From Serratia plymuthica NBRC 102599 (GTDB lineage Bacteria; Pseudomonadota; Gammaproteobacteria; Enterobacterales; Enterobacteriaceae): 64,000 nt of DNA. The stretch covers positions 1-64,000 of the forward strand of contig NZ_BCTU01000035.1 in the NCBI RefSeq assembly GCF_001590925.1. The letters are read 5' to 3'. Each line of letters opens with the position of its first letter. The first letter of the stretch is position 1. This document shows, one piece after another, positions 53,075-63,971 of the stretch. Below the pieces are notes generated by a model. It had not been told where the DNA came from. It saw only the letters and a program-made list of their open reading frames with translations, and did not search any database. Made by a program: the position numbers and the translations under genes.

Positions 53075-53815
53075 ATGTTAGAGCAAATTTGCCAACTGTC
53101 CCGCGAGGCGGGGGCGGCAATCATGGCGGTGTATGACGGTGAACAACCGCTTGATGTCGCGCAGAAAAAAGATGATTCACCGGTGACGGCGGCCGATCTG
53201 GCGGCGCATCATATTATCAAACGCGGGCTGGCGGCGTTAACGCCGGACGTGCCGCTGCTGTCGGAGGAAGATCCGCCAGCCTGGGAGGTGCGTCGGAACT
53301 GGACGCGTTATTGGCTGGTCGATCCGCTGGACGGCACCAAGGAATTCCTCAACCGCAACGGCGAGTTTACGGTCAACATCGCGCTGATTGAAGACGGCCA
53401 GGCGGTAATGGGCGTGGTTTACGCACCGGCGATAGACGTGTTGTACCTGGCCGAGCGCGGTAAAGCCTGGAAAGAAGAGAAAGGACAACGCCAGGCGATC
53501 CGCGTCAGCAATGCTCATCCGCCGCTGGTGGTGGTAAGCCGCTCCCACAGCGACGAAGAATTGAAGGATTACCTGAACCAACTGGGCGAGCATCAGACTA
53601 TTTCTGTCGGATCATCGCTGAAGTTCTGTTTGGTGGCGGAAGGAAAGGCGCAGCTCTATCCGCGTTTTGGACCGACCAATATCTGGGATACTGGCGCCGG
53701 CCATGCCGTCGCGGTGGCTGCCGGGGCGCAGATCCACGACTGGAAGGGCCAGCCGTTGCTTTATACGCCGCGTGAATCTTTCCTCAACCCCGGCTTCCGG
53801 GTTTCGCTGTTCTGA
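53075..53815 (+). CDS. cysQ: 3'(2'),5'-bisphosphate nucleotidase CysQ
   Basis: CysQ removes the 3'-phosphate of PAP, clearing an inhibitor formed in sulfate assimilation. The 246 residues show the lithium-sensitive phosphatase motifs: [15 protein letters not shown] (metal-binding Asp residues) and [14 protein letters not shown]. Two adjacent ATG codons at 53072 and 53075 are possible; the second fits the E. coli length and the GAGG spacing better. Its stop codon is only one base from the stop of the convergent ytfJ. Confidence 0.96.
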   Translation: MLEQICQLSREAGAAIMAVYDGEQPLDVAQKKDDSPVTAADLAAHHIIKRGLAALTPDVPLLSEEDPPAWEVRRNWTRYWLVDPLDGTKEFLNRNGEFTVNIALIEDGQAVMGVVYAPAIDVLYLAERGKAWKEEKGQRQAIRVSNAHPPLVVVSRSHSDEELKDYLNQLGEHQTISVGSSLKFCLVAEGKAQLYPRFGPTNIWDTGAGHAVAVAAGAQIHDWKGQPLLYTPRESFLNPGFRVSLF

Positions 53816-53816
53816 T

Positions 53817-54371
53817 TCAGTTCAGGAGCTGGTGCAGTTGGGTCATGACCTGCTGCACCTCTTCCGGTGTCAGCGCGCCGTCTTTGGCGAATTGGATCTT
53901 GCCCTGTTTATCCAGCACCACAATGGCCGACCCTTTTGGCTGTAGATCCCAGGCTTTGCGAACGTTACCGTTGCTGTCGACCACAAACTGCGACCACGGA
54001 AACTCCTTCTTGCTGTCCTCAATGCTGTTGCGAACAAACATCGCGGTGCCGAGCAGGGCGTCGTCGGTATTGACTATTGTCGTCGTTTGGTAACGTTCGT
54101 GCGGTAGCTTAGCTTTTTTAATCGCTTCTATCAGTGGGTCGTTCATGTCCTTGGCGGAGCTGCGGCCGGCAATATGCTGAATCACTCGCACTTTCCCACT
54201 GAGCTGCGCGCTATTCCAGTTTTTATAGCTAAACTTATCATTAGCGTAATTTAACTCTCCTTTATCGCTGACGCCGACCGGCGCGACGCGTTGCTGGAGC
54301 TGGAAGTTGTGCGCAGAGGCCAAAAGGGGAGCAAACAGCAGGGATACAATGAGCATGCTACTTTTTTTCAT
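53817..54371 (-). CDS. ytfJ: Thioredoxin-fold periplasmic protein YtfJ
   Basis: A 184-residue secreted protein of unknown function with a signal peptide (about 1-20, cut after ASA) and a thioredoxin-like fold. The conserved blocks are GKVRVIQHIAGRSSAKD, TTTIVNTDDALLGTAMFVR and ALTPEEVQQVM. The expected CXXC of thioredoxins is absent, as in E. coli YtfJ. AAGGAG precedes the ATG at 54369-54371. It converges with cysQ with one base between stops. A good minus-strand promoter lies at 54517-54544. Confidence 0.92.
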   Translation of the reverse strand: MKKSSMLIVSLLFAPLLASAHNFQLQQRVAPVGVSDKGELNYANDKFSYKNWNSAQLSGKVRVIQHIAGRSSAKDMNDPLIEAIKKAKLPHERYQTTTIVNTDDALLGTAMFVRNSIEDSKKEFPWSQFVVDSNGNVRKAWDLQPKGSAIVVLDKQGKIQFAKDGALTPEEVQQVMTQLHQLLN

Positions 54372-54696
54372 GCCTTCTCCTTGGAAGGGGACGGTGCCGA
54401 CAGCACCCAACAGCCTAAAGCATAGGTGGTGATCGGAGGTCTGTCCTGTTAGCCGGATCGCAGTTTTTCCTTCTGGTGGGTAATACCTTTATTTTGAAGG
54501 GATATACTGAGAAAGTTATATATTATCATATACAATTCTGTCAAAAAGTGTAAATCCAGTGAAGATGACCGAGCGGAAGTGAACGATATGGTCTTTACTA
54601 GGTCTACTACATGGCAATCAAGTTGCGTTCTTACTTTAGAGGCTACCACCTTGGCGGCTCGCTGAGCGCATGGACCAAACGGAGGAGAGTAAAAGA
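54372..54696. other. ytfJ-ytfK divergent intergenic region
   Basis: This 325-bp gap holds no gene. It contains a promoter for ytfJ (54517-54544), an AT-rich stretch around 54500-54535 and the upstream region of ytfK. A hairpin GGTGC/GCACC lies near the ytfJ start (about 54385-54399). Confidence 0.5.
54517..54544 (-). promoter_or_regulatory. Sigma-70 promoter reading towards ytfJ
   Basis: On the minus strand TTGACA (54544-54539) and TATATA (54522-54517) are 16 bp apart. Transcription would start near 54510, giving about a 140-base leader before ytfJ. Confidence 0.55.
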
Positions 54697-54903
54697 ATGA
54701 GAATCTTCCAGCGTTATAACCCATTGAAAGTGGCGAAGTACGTAAAGACCCTGTTTCGTGGCCGGCTGTATATCAAAGATGTAGGCGCGTTCGAGTTCGA
54801 CGAAGGGAAAATCCTGATACCGAAAATTCGTGACAGACGCCATTTCAGTGTGATGTCAGAGGTGAACCGGCAGGTGTTGTTGCTGCAATCTGAGATGGGT
54901 TAA
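54697..54903 (+). CDS. ytfK: Small stress protein YtfK
   Basis: A 68-residue basic protein; in E. coli YtfK binds SpoT and promotes (p)ppGpp accumulation under phosphate and fatty acid starvation. The sequence [20 protein letters not shown] and [20 protein letters not shown] is nearly identical to E. coli. I start at ATG 54697 with GGAGGAG upstream; an in-frame ATG at 54670 lies before this site. Stand-alone gene followed by a palindromic repeat. Confidence 0.93.
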   Translation: MRIFQRYNPLKVAKYVKTLFRGRLYIKDVGAFEFDEGKILIPKIRDRRHFSVMSEVNRQVLLLQSEMG

Positions 54904-54910
54904 TGCGCTA

Positions 54911-54967
54911 TACCCGTCGTATTTCAAGCGGCAGCGTTGTTTTCTGCAATTTGAAATTGATAGGGTA
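54911..54967. repeat. 57-bp palindromic repeat, shorter relative of the 17353 element
   Basis: TACCCGTCGTATTTCAAG and TTGAAATTGATAGGGTA form the arms, with GCAGC...CTGCAA in the middle. The arm sequence CGTCGT-TTTCAAG-C-GCAGCG is shared with the larger element at 17353-17480, but the long central hairpin is missing. It lies eight bases after ytfK. Confidence 0.65.
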
Positions 54968-54999
54968 AATTTTGTGTACCTGCAAAAGCTCCAATTATC

Positions 55000-55018
55000 G
55001 CGGCCCCGATGGGGCCGC
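55000..55018 (-). terminator. GC hairpin downstream of ytfL
   Basis: GCGGCCCC / GGGGCCGC with a three-base loop lies 22 bp past the ytfL stop on the minus strand. No clear U-run follows, so the strength is uncertain. Confidence 0.5.
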
Positions 55019-55039
55019 TGACGTTTTTGCCGGCAGGGG

Positions 55040-56371
55040 TCAGGCTGGGGAGTTGTCCCCCGGCGCTTTTGGCAGCACCGCGGCAGGTTTGTCGCTCAAC
55101 CGGGTCACCAGCAACTGATCAATCTTGTAGCTGTCGATGTCCACCACCTCAAATTTATAACCGGCGTACTTAACGAAGTCAGTGCGTTTCGGGATCTTGC
55201 GCAGCATGTACATCATAAAGCCGCCAATGGTTTCGTAGTTGCCCGCCTGCGGGAACTCGTCAATGTGCAGCACGCGCATCACATCTTCGATCGGCGTGCC
55301 GCCCTCAATCAGCCATGAACTTTCGTCACGCGCCACGATCTGCTCTTCCTGGCCCTGGCCCACCAGATCGCCCATCAGCGTGGTCATTACGTCATTCAGC
55401 GTAATGATGCCCACCACCAGCGCATACTCATTAAGAATAACGGCAAAGTCCTCGCCGGCAGTTTTAAAGCTTTCCAGCGCTTCAGACAGCGTCAGGGTGT
55501 CGGGTACGATCAGCGCCGCGCGGATCTGTACGCCGCTGCTCAGTACCAGGCTCTGGTTGCCCAGAACGCGGTTCAGCAGGTCTTTGGAGTCGACGTAGCC
55601 AACCACCTGATCGATGTTGCCATCGCACACCAGGAACTTGGAGTGCGGGTGGGTCGAGACCTTTTGAATGATGCTTTCTTCGCTCTCGCGCAGATCGAAG
55701 TAAACCACGCTTTCACGCGAGGTCATCGAAGAGGGAACGGTACGCGATTCCAGCTCGAACACGTTTTCGATCAGCTCATGTTCCTGTTTACGCAGCACGC
55801 CCGCCAGGGCGCCGGCTTCCACCACCGCATAAATGTCGTCGGAGGTGATGTCGTCTTTACGTACCATCGGCAGCTTGAACAGACGGAAGATCAGGTTTGC
55901 CATGCCGTTGAAGAACCACACCAGCGGCCGGAAAAGCATGATCGAGAAACGCATCGGGTTGATGATCCGGACGGCGAACGTCTCTGGTGCAATCATACCG
56001 ATGCGCTTCGGGGTCAAATCTGCGAACAGGATAAACAGGCTGGTCACCAACACGAACGAACAGATAAAGCTAACCTGCTCCGCCAGTTCCGGTGACAAAA
56101 AGCGATCGAACAGCAGTTTGAACGTCGGAGAAAAAGCCGCATCGCCCACGATACCGCCGAGGATGGCCACGGCGTTCAGGCCAATTTGCACTACGGTAAA
56201 ATACAGGCCCGGCGTTTCCTGCAGTTTGAGCACCTTGGCGGCGTTGACGTTACCTTCGTCAGCCATCATTTTCAGTTTAATCTTGCGTGATGCAGCCAGA
56301 GATATTTCCGACAGTGAGAAAAACGCACTCACGGCGATCAGAAAAAGAATCAGTAAAATACTGTTTAACAT
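55040..56371 (-). CDS. ytfL: CNNM/CBS-domain membrane protein YtfL (PaeA)
   Basis: A 443-residue inner-membrane protein: N-terminal CNNM domain with about four helices (1-150), a CBS pair (about 205-330) and a C-terminal CorC/HlyC-type transporter-associated domain (about 345-425). E. coli YtfL, renamed PaeA, is reported to export cadaverine and putrescine in stationary phase; relatives are linked to magnesium and cobalt transport, so substrate here is inferred. It stands upstream of a GC hairpin and downstream of msrA on the same strand. Confidence 0.92.
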   Translation of the reverse strand: MLNSILLILFLIAVSAFFSLSEISLAASRKIKLKMMADEGNVNAAKVLKLQETPGLYFTVVQIGLNAVAILGGIVGDAAFSPTFKLLFDRFLSPELAEQVSFICSFVLVTSLFILFADLTPKRIGMIAPETFAVRIINPMRFSIMLFRPLVWFFNGMANLIFRLFKLPMVRKDDITSDDIYAVVEAGALAGVLRKQEHELIENVFELESRTVPSSMTSRESVVYFDLRESEESIIQKVSTHPHSKFLVCDGNIDQVVGYVDSKDLLNRVLGNQSLVLSSGVQIRAALIVPDTLTLSEALESFKTAGEDFAVILNEYALVVGIITLNDVMTTLMGDLVGQGQEEQIVARDESSWLIEGGTPIEDVMRVLHIDEFPQAGNYETIGGFMMYMLRKIPKRTDFVKYAGYKFEVVDIDSYKIDQLLVTRLSDKPAAVLPKAPGDNSPA

Positions 56372-56477
56372 ATTCTATCCATACGTGCCGACGGGATGAC
56401 GGCGCTCTTGAGGAAGGGTAGTACCTTGTAAAAAAAGAATTGTAGGGGGCCGCATATCGCGCCCGCCAGAGCTTTAT

Positions 56478-56504
56478 CAAAAAGCAGGGCCGCAAATGCG
56501 ACCC
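56478..56504 (-). terminator. Terminator after msrA
   Basis: GGGCCGC (56487-56493) pairs with GCGACCC (56498-56504), including one G-U pair, around an AAAT loop. A run of A at 56479-56483 gives the U-run on the minus strand, 55 bp past the msrA stop. Confidence 0.75.
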
Positions 56505-56558
56505 AGCACAGTATAGCAGCAGCCCCACAGGGGCCGCCAGCGGTTAAAAAATAGTAGG

Positions 56559-57200
56559 TTAGCCCTGTGGCGGCAGACAAACGCCGATCCCGCCCAGGCC
56601 GCAATAGCCCTCAGGATTTTTATACAGGTATTGCTGATGGTCGTCTTCGGCATAGTAGAACGGCAGCGCCGGCGTCACTTCGGTGGTGATGGTGCGCTTG
56701 TCGCCGGCTTCATCCATCGCCTGCTGGAAACGTTGCCGGCTGCTTTCGGCTTCAAGCTGCTGTTCCGGCGTCAGCGTGTAAATCGCCGAACGGTACTGGG
56801 TACCGACGTCGCCGCCCTGACGCATGCCTTGCGCCGGGTCGTGGTTCTCCCAGAATACCTGCAGCAGGTGCTTGTAGCTGACGATTTTCGGGTCAAACAC
56901 TACGCGCACCACTTCGGTGTGGCCGGTCTGGCCGCTGCACACTTCGCGGTAGGTCGGGTTTGGCGTGTAGCCGCCGCTGTAGCCTGCGGCGGTGCTGTAG
57001 ACGCCCTGTTGTTGCCAGAACAGGCGTTCGACGCCCCAGAAGCACCCCATGGCGAAGATTGCCACTTCCATGCCATCCGGGACATGAGTCATCGAATGAT
57101 CGGTGACCACGTTGAGCGTCGCAACCGGCATCGGCGTAGTGCGGCCAGGCAGTGCGTTCGCCTTGTCGACGGTTTGGGTTTTATCAAAAAATGGCACCAC
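56559..57200 (-). CDS. msrA: Peptide-methionine (S)-S-oxide reductase MsrA
   Basis: MsrA reduces the S epimer of methionine sulfoxide in proteins and free form. The 213 residues carry the catalytic motif [11 protein letters not shown] (Cys52) and the resolving cysteines near the C-terminus, [10 protein letters not shown]. The family stretch [14 protein letters not shown] follows the catalytic region. GGAGTC precedes the ATG at 57198-57200. It stands divergent from tamA as in E. coli. Confidence 0.97.
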   Translation of the reverse strand: MVPFFDKTQTVDKANALPGRTTPMPVATLNVVTDHSMTHVPDGMEVAIFAMGCFWGVERLFWQQQGVYSTAAGYSGGYTPNPTYREVCSGQTGHTEVVRVVFDPKIVSYKHLLQVFWENHDPAQGMRQGGDVGTQYRSAIYTLTPEQQLEAESSRQRFQQAMDEAGDKRTITTEVTPALPFYYAEDDHQQYLYKNPEGYCGLGGIGVCLPPQG

Positions 57201-57486
57201 GGTTGACTCCTGTTGTCACAGTAAGAATTGGCCCAAGACGCAGCGGTTCGGTTGTATCTAACCGTAACTTTGCTCACAATAAGCTGCATATTGAGATTAA
57301 GTGTAAGCTTAACGCAGTATTTTGAGCGCCAAAAGCGAAGAATGCGCCTGTTTACGGCGACAGTAAAACGGTAACACGCGGCGTCTGGAATAACGCTGAA
57401 GAGGGCTGCCGTCTTGATAGCGCGGAGTCTGCCCTGGCACCAGAGAGCGATGTTATACAGGATAGTAAAATAAATAAGGAGAACGC

Positions 57487-59223
57487 GTGCCACGATACCG
57501 TGCCCTGTGCTTTTTTTGTACTCTGCTCGCGACGCCCGCGGCGTTTTCGGTGAATGTGCGGCTGCAGGTTGAAGGACTCAGCGGTGAATTGGAGAAAAAC
57601 GTCCGGGTACGGCTGTCTTCCATTACGCCGGAAGAGGTCGGCACCGATGGGCGGTTCCGTGCACGCGTGGATGAAGCCGTCCGTCAGGGGCTGCGTGCGC
57701 TGGGCTATTATCAGCCCACCATCGATTTTACGCTGGATGACCGCCCTCAGCTGGCGCGCCCCGTGCTGTATGCCAAGGTGAACCCGGGCGAGCCGGTACG
57801 GATTGCCGGTGCCAATATTCAGTTGGAAGGCGGTGCGAAAACCGACGAAGACTATCTGCAATTGGTCAAAAAGGGTCGGCCGACGATAGGCGAGATCCTT
57901 AATCACGGTCAATATGACAATTTCAAAAGTTCTCTGACCGGCATGGCGCTACGCAAAGGCTATTTCGATGCCGATATGATCAAGAGTCAATTGGGCGTGG
58001 CAGAGGATCTGCATAAGGCTTATTGGGACATCGACTTCAACAGCGGGCAGCGCTACCGCTTCGGCAAGGTGAAGTTCCAAGGTTCGCAAATCCGTGAAGA
58101 CTACCTGCAAAATCTGGTGCCCTTTCATCAGGGGGATTATTACAGTTCGGAAGAGTTGGCCGAGCTGAACCGTCGTTTGTCCGCCACCAACTGGTTTAAC
58201 TCGGTGGTGGTGTCCCCTGATTTCCAAGATTCCAAAGAGAACAAGATTTTGCCGTTAGATGCGCTGGTTACGCCACGCACTCGTAATACCATCGAAACCG
58301 GGGTCGGTTATTCCACCGACGTCGGCCCGCGGATAAAAGGTACCTGGAAAAAACCGTGGCTTAACGATCGCGGGCATAGCCTGGAAACCAGCGCCAGCAT
58401 TTCCGCACCGGAACAGCAGCTTGATCTGACCTATAAAATCCCACTGCTGAAGAACCCGTTGGAGCAGTATTACCTGCTGCAGGGCGGCTTCAAGAACGTC
58501 GATCTCAACGATACCAAGTCCGTTACGTCAAAAGCGGTGGTTTCCCGCAATTGGGATCTCTCCAGCGGCTGGCAACGGGCGCTGAACCTGACCTGGCGTC
58601 TGGACCACTTTACCCAGGGTACCGTCACCGACACCACCATGCTGCTGTATCCCGGCGTCAGCGTTAACCGTACCCGCTCGCGCGGCGGTTTGATGCCGAC
58701 CTGGGGCGACAGCCAGCGTTATTCTCTCGACGTGTCCGATACCACCTGGGGTTCCGGCGTCGACTTTGCGCTGATACAGGCGCAGAACGTCTGGATCCGC
58801 ACCTTGGCCGACAAACACCGGTTTGTCGCACGCGGGCAGGTTGGCTGGATCGAAACCAATAACTTTGAAAAAGTGCCGCCGGATCTGCGTTTCTTCGCCG
58901 GTGGCGATCGCAGCATTCGTGGCTACAAATACAAAGGCATTTCCCCCCGTGACGATGACGGCAAGCTGACCGGCGCCTCCAAAATGCTGACCGGCTCTCT
59001 GGAATACCAATACAACGTGACCGGCAAATGGTGGGGCGCGTTGTTCGTGGATTCAGGCGAGGCGGTGAACGATATCAAGCAAAGCAACGTCAAGACCGGC
59101 GCCGGCTTCGGCGTGCGCTGGCAGTCGCCGGTAGGACCGGTGAAGCTGGATATCGCCGCTCCGGTTGGGGATAAAGACACCCACGGGGTGCAGTTCTATA
59201 TTGGTTTGGGGCCTGAATTATGA
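57487..59223 (+). CDS. tamA: Translocation and assembly module protein TamA
   Basis: TamA is an Omp85-family outer-membrane protein that works with TamB in autotransporter assembly and phospholipid transport to the outer membrane. The 578 residues have a signal peptide (about 1-21), three POTRA domains (about 22-265) and a 16-strand barrel (about 266-578) with the conserved [11 protein letters not shown]. The start is a GTG at 57487 with AAGGAGA upstream. It overlaps tamB by 4 bp, so the two are made together. Confidence 0.97.
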   Translation: MPRYRALCFFCTLLATPAAFSVNVRLQVEGLSGELEKNVRVRLSSITPEEVGTDGRFRARVDEAVRQGLRALGYYQPTIDFTLDDRPQLARPVLYAKVNPGEPVRIAGANIQLEGGAKTDEDYLQLVKKGRPTIGEILNHGQYDNFKSSLTGMALRKGYFDADMIKSQLGVAEDLHKAYWDIDFNSGQRYRFGKVKFQGSQIREDYLQNLVPFHQGDYYSSEELAELNRRLSATNWFNSVVVSPDFQDSKENKILPLDALVTPRTRNTIETGVGYSTDVGPRIKGTWKKPWLNDRGHSLETSASISAPEQQLDLTYKIPLLKNPLEQYYLLQGGFKNVDLNDTKSVTSKAVVSRNWDLSSGWQRALNLTWRLDHFTQGTVTDTTMLLYPGVSVNRTRSRGGLMPTWGDSQRYSLDVSDTTWGSGVDFALIQAQNVWIRTLADKHRFVARGQVGWIETNNFEKVPPDLRFFAGGDRSIRGYKYKGISPRDDDGKLTGASKMLTGSLEYQYNVTGKWWGALFVDSGEAVNDIKQSNVKTGAGFGVRWQSPVGPVKLDIAAPVGDKDTHGVQFYIGLGPEL

Positions 59224-62200
59224 GCCTGATTAAAAAGATTTGTCTGGGATTCCTGATCGTCTTGTTGTTGCTGATCGGCGGGTTGGCTTATTTGCTCGGC
59301 ACCACCAGCGGCCTGCATACGGTTATCAACGGCGCTGCGCGTTGGGTTCCGGGGCTGGATATTGCCGGCGTCAGCGGCGGTTGGCGCGATTTGACGCTAA
59401 AGGGCGTGAAATACCAGATGCCGGGCGTGACGGTAAATGCCGGGCAGTTCCATCTTTCGCTGGATTTGTCGTGTTTTAAACGCAGTTCGCTGTGCGTTAA
59501 CGCCCTGACTGCGCAGGACGTGGACGTGGTGGTGAAAACCAAAGAGATGACGCCGTCGGCGCCGGTGGAAGAGACCGGCGAGCCGACCACGAATCTGAGC
59601 ACGCCGTATCCGATCACCCTGCGCATGCTGGCGCTGAACAACGTCAAGGTCAGCGTCGACGACACGGCGATTTCACTGGGTGAGTTCCGCACCGGTGCAC
59701 AGTGGCAAGAGCGCGCGCTGACCCTGTTGCCGACTAAAATCAGCTCGTTGCTGATCGCTCTGCCGAAAACGCCGCAAAACCCATTGCCGGAAGCCGTGCA
59801 ACCGGTTGTCGAGGTGGCGAAAAAGGTCGGTGAAAAAGTCGATGAGGCTGCCAAGCCTGCGCCACAACCGGAAGAGAAGCCACTGGGCGAAACGCTGAAA
59901 GAACTGTTTGCCAAACCGCTGTTGCCGGATCTGCCGGACATCCGTCTGCCGCTGGATATCACCGTCAAGGAAATCAGCGGTGAACAACTGCGGCTGACTG
60001 GCGACACCGAGGTGTTGATCACCAGCCTGCTGCTGCAGGCCAGCACTAAAGACCAGCATATCCAGCTGGACAACTTTGATGTGAAATCGCCGCAGGGCAC
60101 GTTGTCCGCCCAGGGGCAGGCGACGCTGGCCGGCAACTGGCCGATGGAGATGGTGGCGAACGGCACGCTGAATATTGAGCCGCTGAAGGGCGAGAAGGTC
60201 AAACTGAACCTCGGCGGCGGGTTGCGTGACGAGCTGAAAGTGGCGCTCAATCTGTCCGGGCCGGTCGGCGCGCAGTTGGATATGCAAACTCAATTGGCTG
60301 AGGCCGGTTTGCCGCTGGCACTGACGCTGCAAAGCAAACAGCTGAAATGGCCGCTGAGCGGCGAGGCGCAATACCAAATCAACGATTTCCGCCTGCGCTT
60401 CAACGGCAAGGCGACCGACTATGCGCTGTCGACGCGTGCCAACATCAAAGGCCAGGATCTGCCGCCGGCGGTGCTGACGCTGGATGGCAAAGGCAACGTC
60501 GAACAGTTCAAACTGGATCGCTTGCGACTGGCCGCCTTGCAGGGCAATGCCGATTTGACCGCGCTGGTGGACTGGAGCAAGGCCATCAGCTGGAATTCAC
60601 AGCTGATGTTAAGCGGTATTAATACCGCCAAACAGTGGCCGGAATGGCCGGCGAAACTGGATGGGAAGATCACCACTCGCGGCAGCCTGCACGGCGGCAG
60701 CTGGCAATTGCAGGTGCCGGTGCTGCAGCTCGACGGCAACGTGAAGCAAAATAAGGTCACCGCGCGCGGTTCGCTCAGCGGCAACGCTGCCGGGCAGTGG
60801 AAAATCCCCGGCATCGATCTGACGCTGGGGCGTAACCAACTGAACGTCAAAGGCCAACTGGACGAGAAAAGTTGGAATCTGGATGCGAACATCGACGCGC
60901 CGCGCCTGGACGGCGCGCTACCGGGGCTGGGCGGTACGGCGAAAGGCCTGCTTAAACTGCGTGGCAACCTGCAGGCGCCTCAGTTGCTGGCCGATCTGAC
61001 CGCTTCCGGTCTGCAGTGGCAGGCGCTGCGCATCAATCGGGTTAAAATTGACGGCGACGTGCGCTCCAGCGATCAGATTCAGGGGCAACTGGCGGTTCGG
61101 GTTGAACAACTGAAGCAGGATGCTCTGGAGATCAGCCTGCTGACGCTGGATGCCAAAGGCAGCGAAAAACAGCATCAGCTGCAACTGAAGATCAACGGCA
61201 AGCCGGTATCCGGCCAACTGGCGCTGCAGGGCAGTTTCGATCGCCAGCAGCAGCGCTGGCGCGGCAACCTGAACAATACCCGTTTCGATACCCCGGTGGG
61301 CGAATGGCGGTTAACGCGCGCCATTACGCTGGACTACCTGAATACCGCGCAGAAAATCAGTATCGGGCCGCACTGCTGGCAGAACCCGAATGCCGAACTG
61401 TGCGTGCCGAAAACCATTGAAGCCGGCCCGAGCGGCCAGGCCAGCGTAGTGCTGAACCGTTTTGATCTGGCGATGGTGAAACCTTTCCTGGGGCCGGAAA
61501 CGGCTCTGAGCGGCGTATTCTCCGGCCGGGCGGATGTTAGCTGGAAACCGGGCGGCGCACTGCCTGATGCGAAAGTCGCGCTGGTGGGCAACGGCGTGAA
61601 AGTGGTGCAGCAGGTGCAGGGCAATGCGCTGCCGATCGCCTTCGATACGCTGAATCTCAACGCCGGGCTGACCAACGGCCGCGCTCAGGCGGACTGGTTG
61701 ATCAAGCTGCACAATAATGGCCAGTTTAACGGTAACATCCAGGTCACCGACCCGCAGGTGCGCCGCAATATCAGCGGTAATGTCAATATCACCAATATCT
61801 CGCTGGCGATGATCAATCCGGCGCTGATGGATGGGGAAAAAGCGGCAGGTATGTTGAACGCCAACCTGCGTTTGGGTGGCAGCGCGCAGAAACCGCTGGT
61901 GTATGGCCGGTTAGCGCTGGATAAGGTGGATATCGATGGCCACTGGATGCCGTTTGACATGACTGACGGCCGATTGGTGGTTAACTTCGATGGCATGACC
62001 TCGACGCTGGAGGGGCTGATCGGCACGACCCGCGGGCAGTTGAACCTGTCCGGTGACGCCGACTGGCGCGATATCAACGCCTGGCGCGCCCGTATCGCCG
62101 CTAAGGGCGACAAGCTGCGGGTGACGGTGCCGCCGATGATCCGCATTGATGTTTCGCCCGATCTGGTCTTCGAGGCGACGCCGCAACTGTTCTCGCTCAA

Positions 62201-63038
62201 CGGCTCAGTCAATATTCCGTGGGCACGCATAACGGTGCAGGAGCTGCCGGAAAGTGCGGTAGGCGTCTCTTCCGATGAAGTGATGCTGGATGATCAACTG
62301 AAACCGATCCAGCCAAAAACCGCTGCGATCCCGATCAACAGCAACCTGATGATCCACGTCGGCAACGATGTACGCCTGGATGCCTTTGGCCTGAAAGCCA
62401 AACTGAAGGGCGACTTGAAAGTGGTGCAGGACAAGAACGGCCTGGGCCTGAATGGCCAGATTGACATCCCGTCCGGTCGCTTCCATGCTTATGGTCAGGA
62501 TTTGATTGTCCGCAAGGGCCAACTGCTCTTCTCTGGGCCGCCGGATCAGCCGTTACTCAACATCGAGGCGATCCGTAATCCGGACTCGACCGAAGACGGC
62601 GTCACCGCCGGGGTTCGCGTCACCGGGTTGGCGGATGCACCTAAGCTGGAAGTGTTCTCAGACCCGACTAAATCGCAGCAGGAAGCCTTGTCTTATCTGC
62701 TGCGCGGGCAGGGTTTGGGCAGTTCCGGCGCCGACGGCAACGCCATGACCTCAATGTTAATTGGGATGGGGGTTGCACAAAGTGGTCAACTTGTGGGTAA
62801 AATCGGCGAGGCGTTTGGCGTAAGTAATTTGGCCCTGGACACTCAGGGGGTTGGTGACAGCTCTCAGGTTGTCGTGAGTGGCTATGTTCTCCCTGGCTTA
62901 CAAGTAAAATATGGGGTGGGCATTTTCGACTCGCTGGCCACGCTGACGTTGCGTTACCGCCTGATGCCTAAGTTGTATCTTGAAGCGGTGTCTGGTATCG
63001 ACCAGGCATTAGATTTGCTCTATCAGTTTGAGTTTTAG
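59220..63038 (+). CDS. tamB: Translocation and assembly module protein TamB
   Basis: TamB is an inner-membrane anchored, periplasm-spanning AsmA-like protein, a hydrophobic groove that carries phospholipids to the outer membrane with TamA. The 1272 residues begin with one membrane helix (about 8-26) and consist mostly of repetitive beta strands, ending with the conserved DUF490 domain (about 930-1272). A Pro/Glu/Lys-rich insert (about 195-245) lies between the first and second parts. The ATGA overlap with tamA couples translation. It precedes ytfP by 2 bp. Confidence 0.97.
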   Translation: MSLIKKICLGFLIVLLLLIGGLAYLLGTTSGLHTVINGAARWVPGLDIAGVSGGWRDLTLKGVKYQMPGVTVNAGQFHLSLDLSCFKRSSLCVNALTAQDVDVVVKTKEMTPSAPVEETGEPTTNLSTPYPITLRMLALNNVKVSVDDTAISLGEFRTGAQWQERALTLLPTKISSLLIALPKTPQNPLPEAVQPVVEVAKKVGEKVDEAAKPAPQPEEKPLGETLKELFAKPLLPDLPDIRLPLDITVKEISGEQLRLTGDTEVLITSLLLQASTKDQHIQLDNFDVKSPQGTLSAQGQATLAGNWPMEMVANGTLNIEPLKGEKVKLNLGGGLRDELKVALNLSGPVGAQLDMQTQLAEAGLPLALTLQSKQLKWPLSGEAQYQINDFRLRFNGKATDYALSTRANIKGQDLPPAVLTLDGKGNVEQFKLDRLRLAALQGNADLTALVDWSKAISWNSQLMLSGINTAKQWPEWPAKLDGKITTRGSLHGGSWQLQVPVLQLDGNVKQNKVTARGSLSGNAAGQWKIPGIDLTLGRNQLNVKGQLDEKSWNLDANIDAPRLDGALPGLGGTAKGLLKLRGNLQAPQLLADLTASGLQWQALRINRVKIDGDVRSSDQIQGQLAVRVEQLKQDALEISLLTLDAKGSEKQHQLQLKINGKPVSGQLALQGSFDRQQQRWRGNLNNTRFDTPVGEWRLTRAITLDYLNTAQKISIGPHCWQNPNAELCVPKTIEAGPSGQASVVLNRFDLAMVKPFLGPETALSGVFSGRADVSWKPGGALPDAKVALVGNGVKVVQQVQGNALPIAFDTLNLNAGLTNGRAQADWLIKLHNNGQFNGNIQVTDPQVRRNISGNVNITNISLAMINPALMDGEKAAGMLNANLRLGGSAQKPLVYGRLALDKVDIDGHWMPFDMTDGRLVVNFDGMTSTLEGLIGTTRGQLNLSGDADWRDINAWRARIAAKGDKLRVTVPPMIRIDVSPDLVFEATPQLFSLNGSVNIPWARITVQELPESAVGVSSDEVMLDDQLKPIQPKTAAIPINSNLMIHVGNDVRLDAFGLKAKLKGDLKVVQDKNGLGLNGQIDIPSGRFHAYGQDLIVRKGQLLFSGPPDQPLLNIEAIRNPDSTEDGVTAGVRVTGLADAPKLEVFSDPTKSQQEALSYLLRGQGLGSSGADGNAMTSMLIGMGVAQSGQLVGKIGEAFGVSNLALDTQGVGDSSQVVVSGYVLPGLQVKYGVGIFDSLATLTLRYRLMPKLYLEAVSGIDQALDLLYQFEF

Positions 63039-63040
63039 CG

Positions 63041-63388
63041 ATGCGAATAATTGTCTACGGCAGTTTACGACGCAAACAGGGAAACAGCCATTGGATGACC
63101 AACGCCCAATGGCTCGGCGAGCATGAGCTCGAAGGCTATCAGATTTATAATCTGGGCCATTACCCGGCGGCGATCCCTGGAGAGGGCACGGTACATTGTG
63201 AGGTGTACCGTATTAACTCATCGATTCTGGCAGAGCTGGACGAACTGAAAAGCAACACCAAGGACTATAAGCGCGAGCTGATTCAGACGCCTTATGGGAG
63301 TGCGTGGATCTACCTGTATAAACACAGTGTGGACGGTTACCCGCGGATTAACAGCGGCGACTGGTTGAAGCGCCTCGACGAAAAGTAA
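63041..63388 (+). CDS. ytfP: GGCT-like protein YtfP
   Basis: A 115-residue protein of the gamma-glutamylcyclotransferase-like family, function unknown in bacteria. The YGSLRRKQGN motif near the N-terminus forms the substrate-binding loop, and the EL-type acidic residue region AELDELKSNTKDYKRE is present. It is the last gene of tamA-tamB-ytfP, 2 bp after tamB, so it is transcribed with them; a role in the same process is not shown. Confidence 0.93.
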   Translation: MRIIVYGSLRRKQGNSHWMTNAQWLGEHELEGYQIYNLGHYPAAIPGEGTVHCEVYRINSSILAELDELKSNTKDYKRELIQTPYGSAWIYLYKHSVDGYPRINSGDWLKRLDEK

Positions 63389-63390
63389 TA

Positions 63391-63422
63391 AAAAAACACC
63401 GCTCATTGAGCGGTGTTTTTTC
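63391..63422. terminator. Bidirectional terminator between ytfP and ppa
   Basis: AACACCGCTCA / TGAGCGGTGTT with A and T runs on both sides, a terminator that closes both the tamAB-ytfP transcript and the convergent ppa. Confidence 0.93.
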
Positions 63423-63440
63423 ATCGGACGGCGGCAAGAA

Positions 63441-63971
63441 TTACTTCTTGGCAGCGCGTTCGAAAGAGGCAACGATTTCAGCTTTGGCAGCGGCAGCGTC
63501 TGCCCAGCCTTCCACTTTCACCCATTTGCCTTTTTCCAGATCTTTATAATGCTCGAAGAAATGGGCGATCTGGGCACGCAGCAGTTCTGGCAGGTCGTTC
63601 ACATCTTTGATGTGATCGTACTCTTTGGTCAGCTTGCTGTGCGGAACGGCAACCAGTTTTGCATCTTCACCGGCTTCGTCGGACATCTTCAACACGCCTA
63701 CCGGACGGCAGCGGATCACAGAACCCGGCTGCAGCGGATACGGGGTCGGTACCAGCACGTCAACCGGGTCACCGTCCAGAGACAGGGTGTGGTTGATGTA
63801 ACCGTAGTTGCACGGATAGAACATCGCGGTGGACATGAAACGGTCAACGAACAGCGCGCCGGTGTCCTTGTCGATTTCATATTTAATCGGATCGGCGTTA
63901 GCCGGGATTTCGATAACAACGTAGATGTCTTCCGGCAGGTCTTTGCCAGCTGGGACCAGATTCAAGCTCAT
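63441..63971 (-). CDS. ppa: Inorganic pyrophosphatase
   Basis: The essential soluble family I pyrophosphatase that hydrolyses pyrophosphate to two phosphates and drives biosynthesis. The 176 residues equal the E. coli length. The signature DGDPVDVLV with the metal-binding aspartates and the N-terminal stretch [21 protein letters not shown] are intact. AAGGAAACCGAC precedes the ATG at 63969-63971. Codon use is biased as in abundant proteins. The promoter is probably beyond the window edge. Confidence 0.98.
   Translation of the reverse strand: MSLNLVPAGKDLPEDIYVVIEIPANADPIKYEIDKDTGALFVDRFMSTAMFYPCNYGYINHTLSLDGDPVDVLVPTPYPLQPGSVIRCRPVGVLKMSDEAGEDAKLVAVPHSKLTKEYDHIKDVNDLPELLRAQIAHFFEHYKDLEKGKWVKVEGWADAAAAKAEIVASFERAAKK

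Noticed and set aside
54538-54555. PhoB-box-like sequence upstream of ytfK
   Set aside because: CTGTCAA AAAG is followed by a second repeat matching the PhoB consensus at only about four of seven positions, and the same bases form a better -35 on the other strand.
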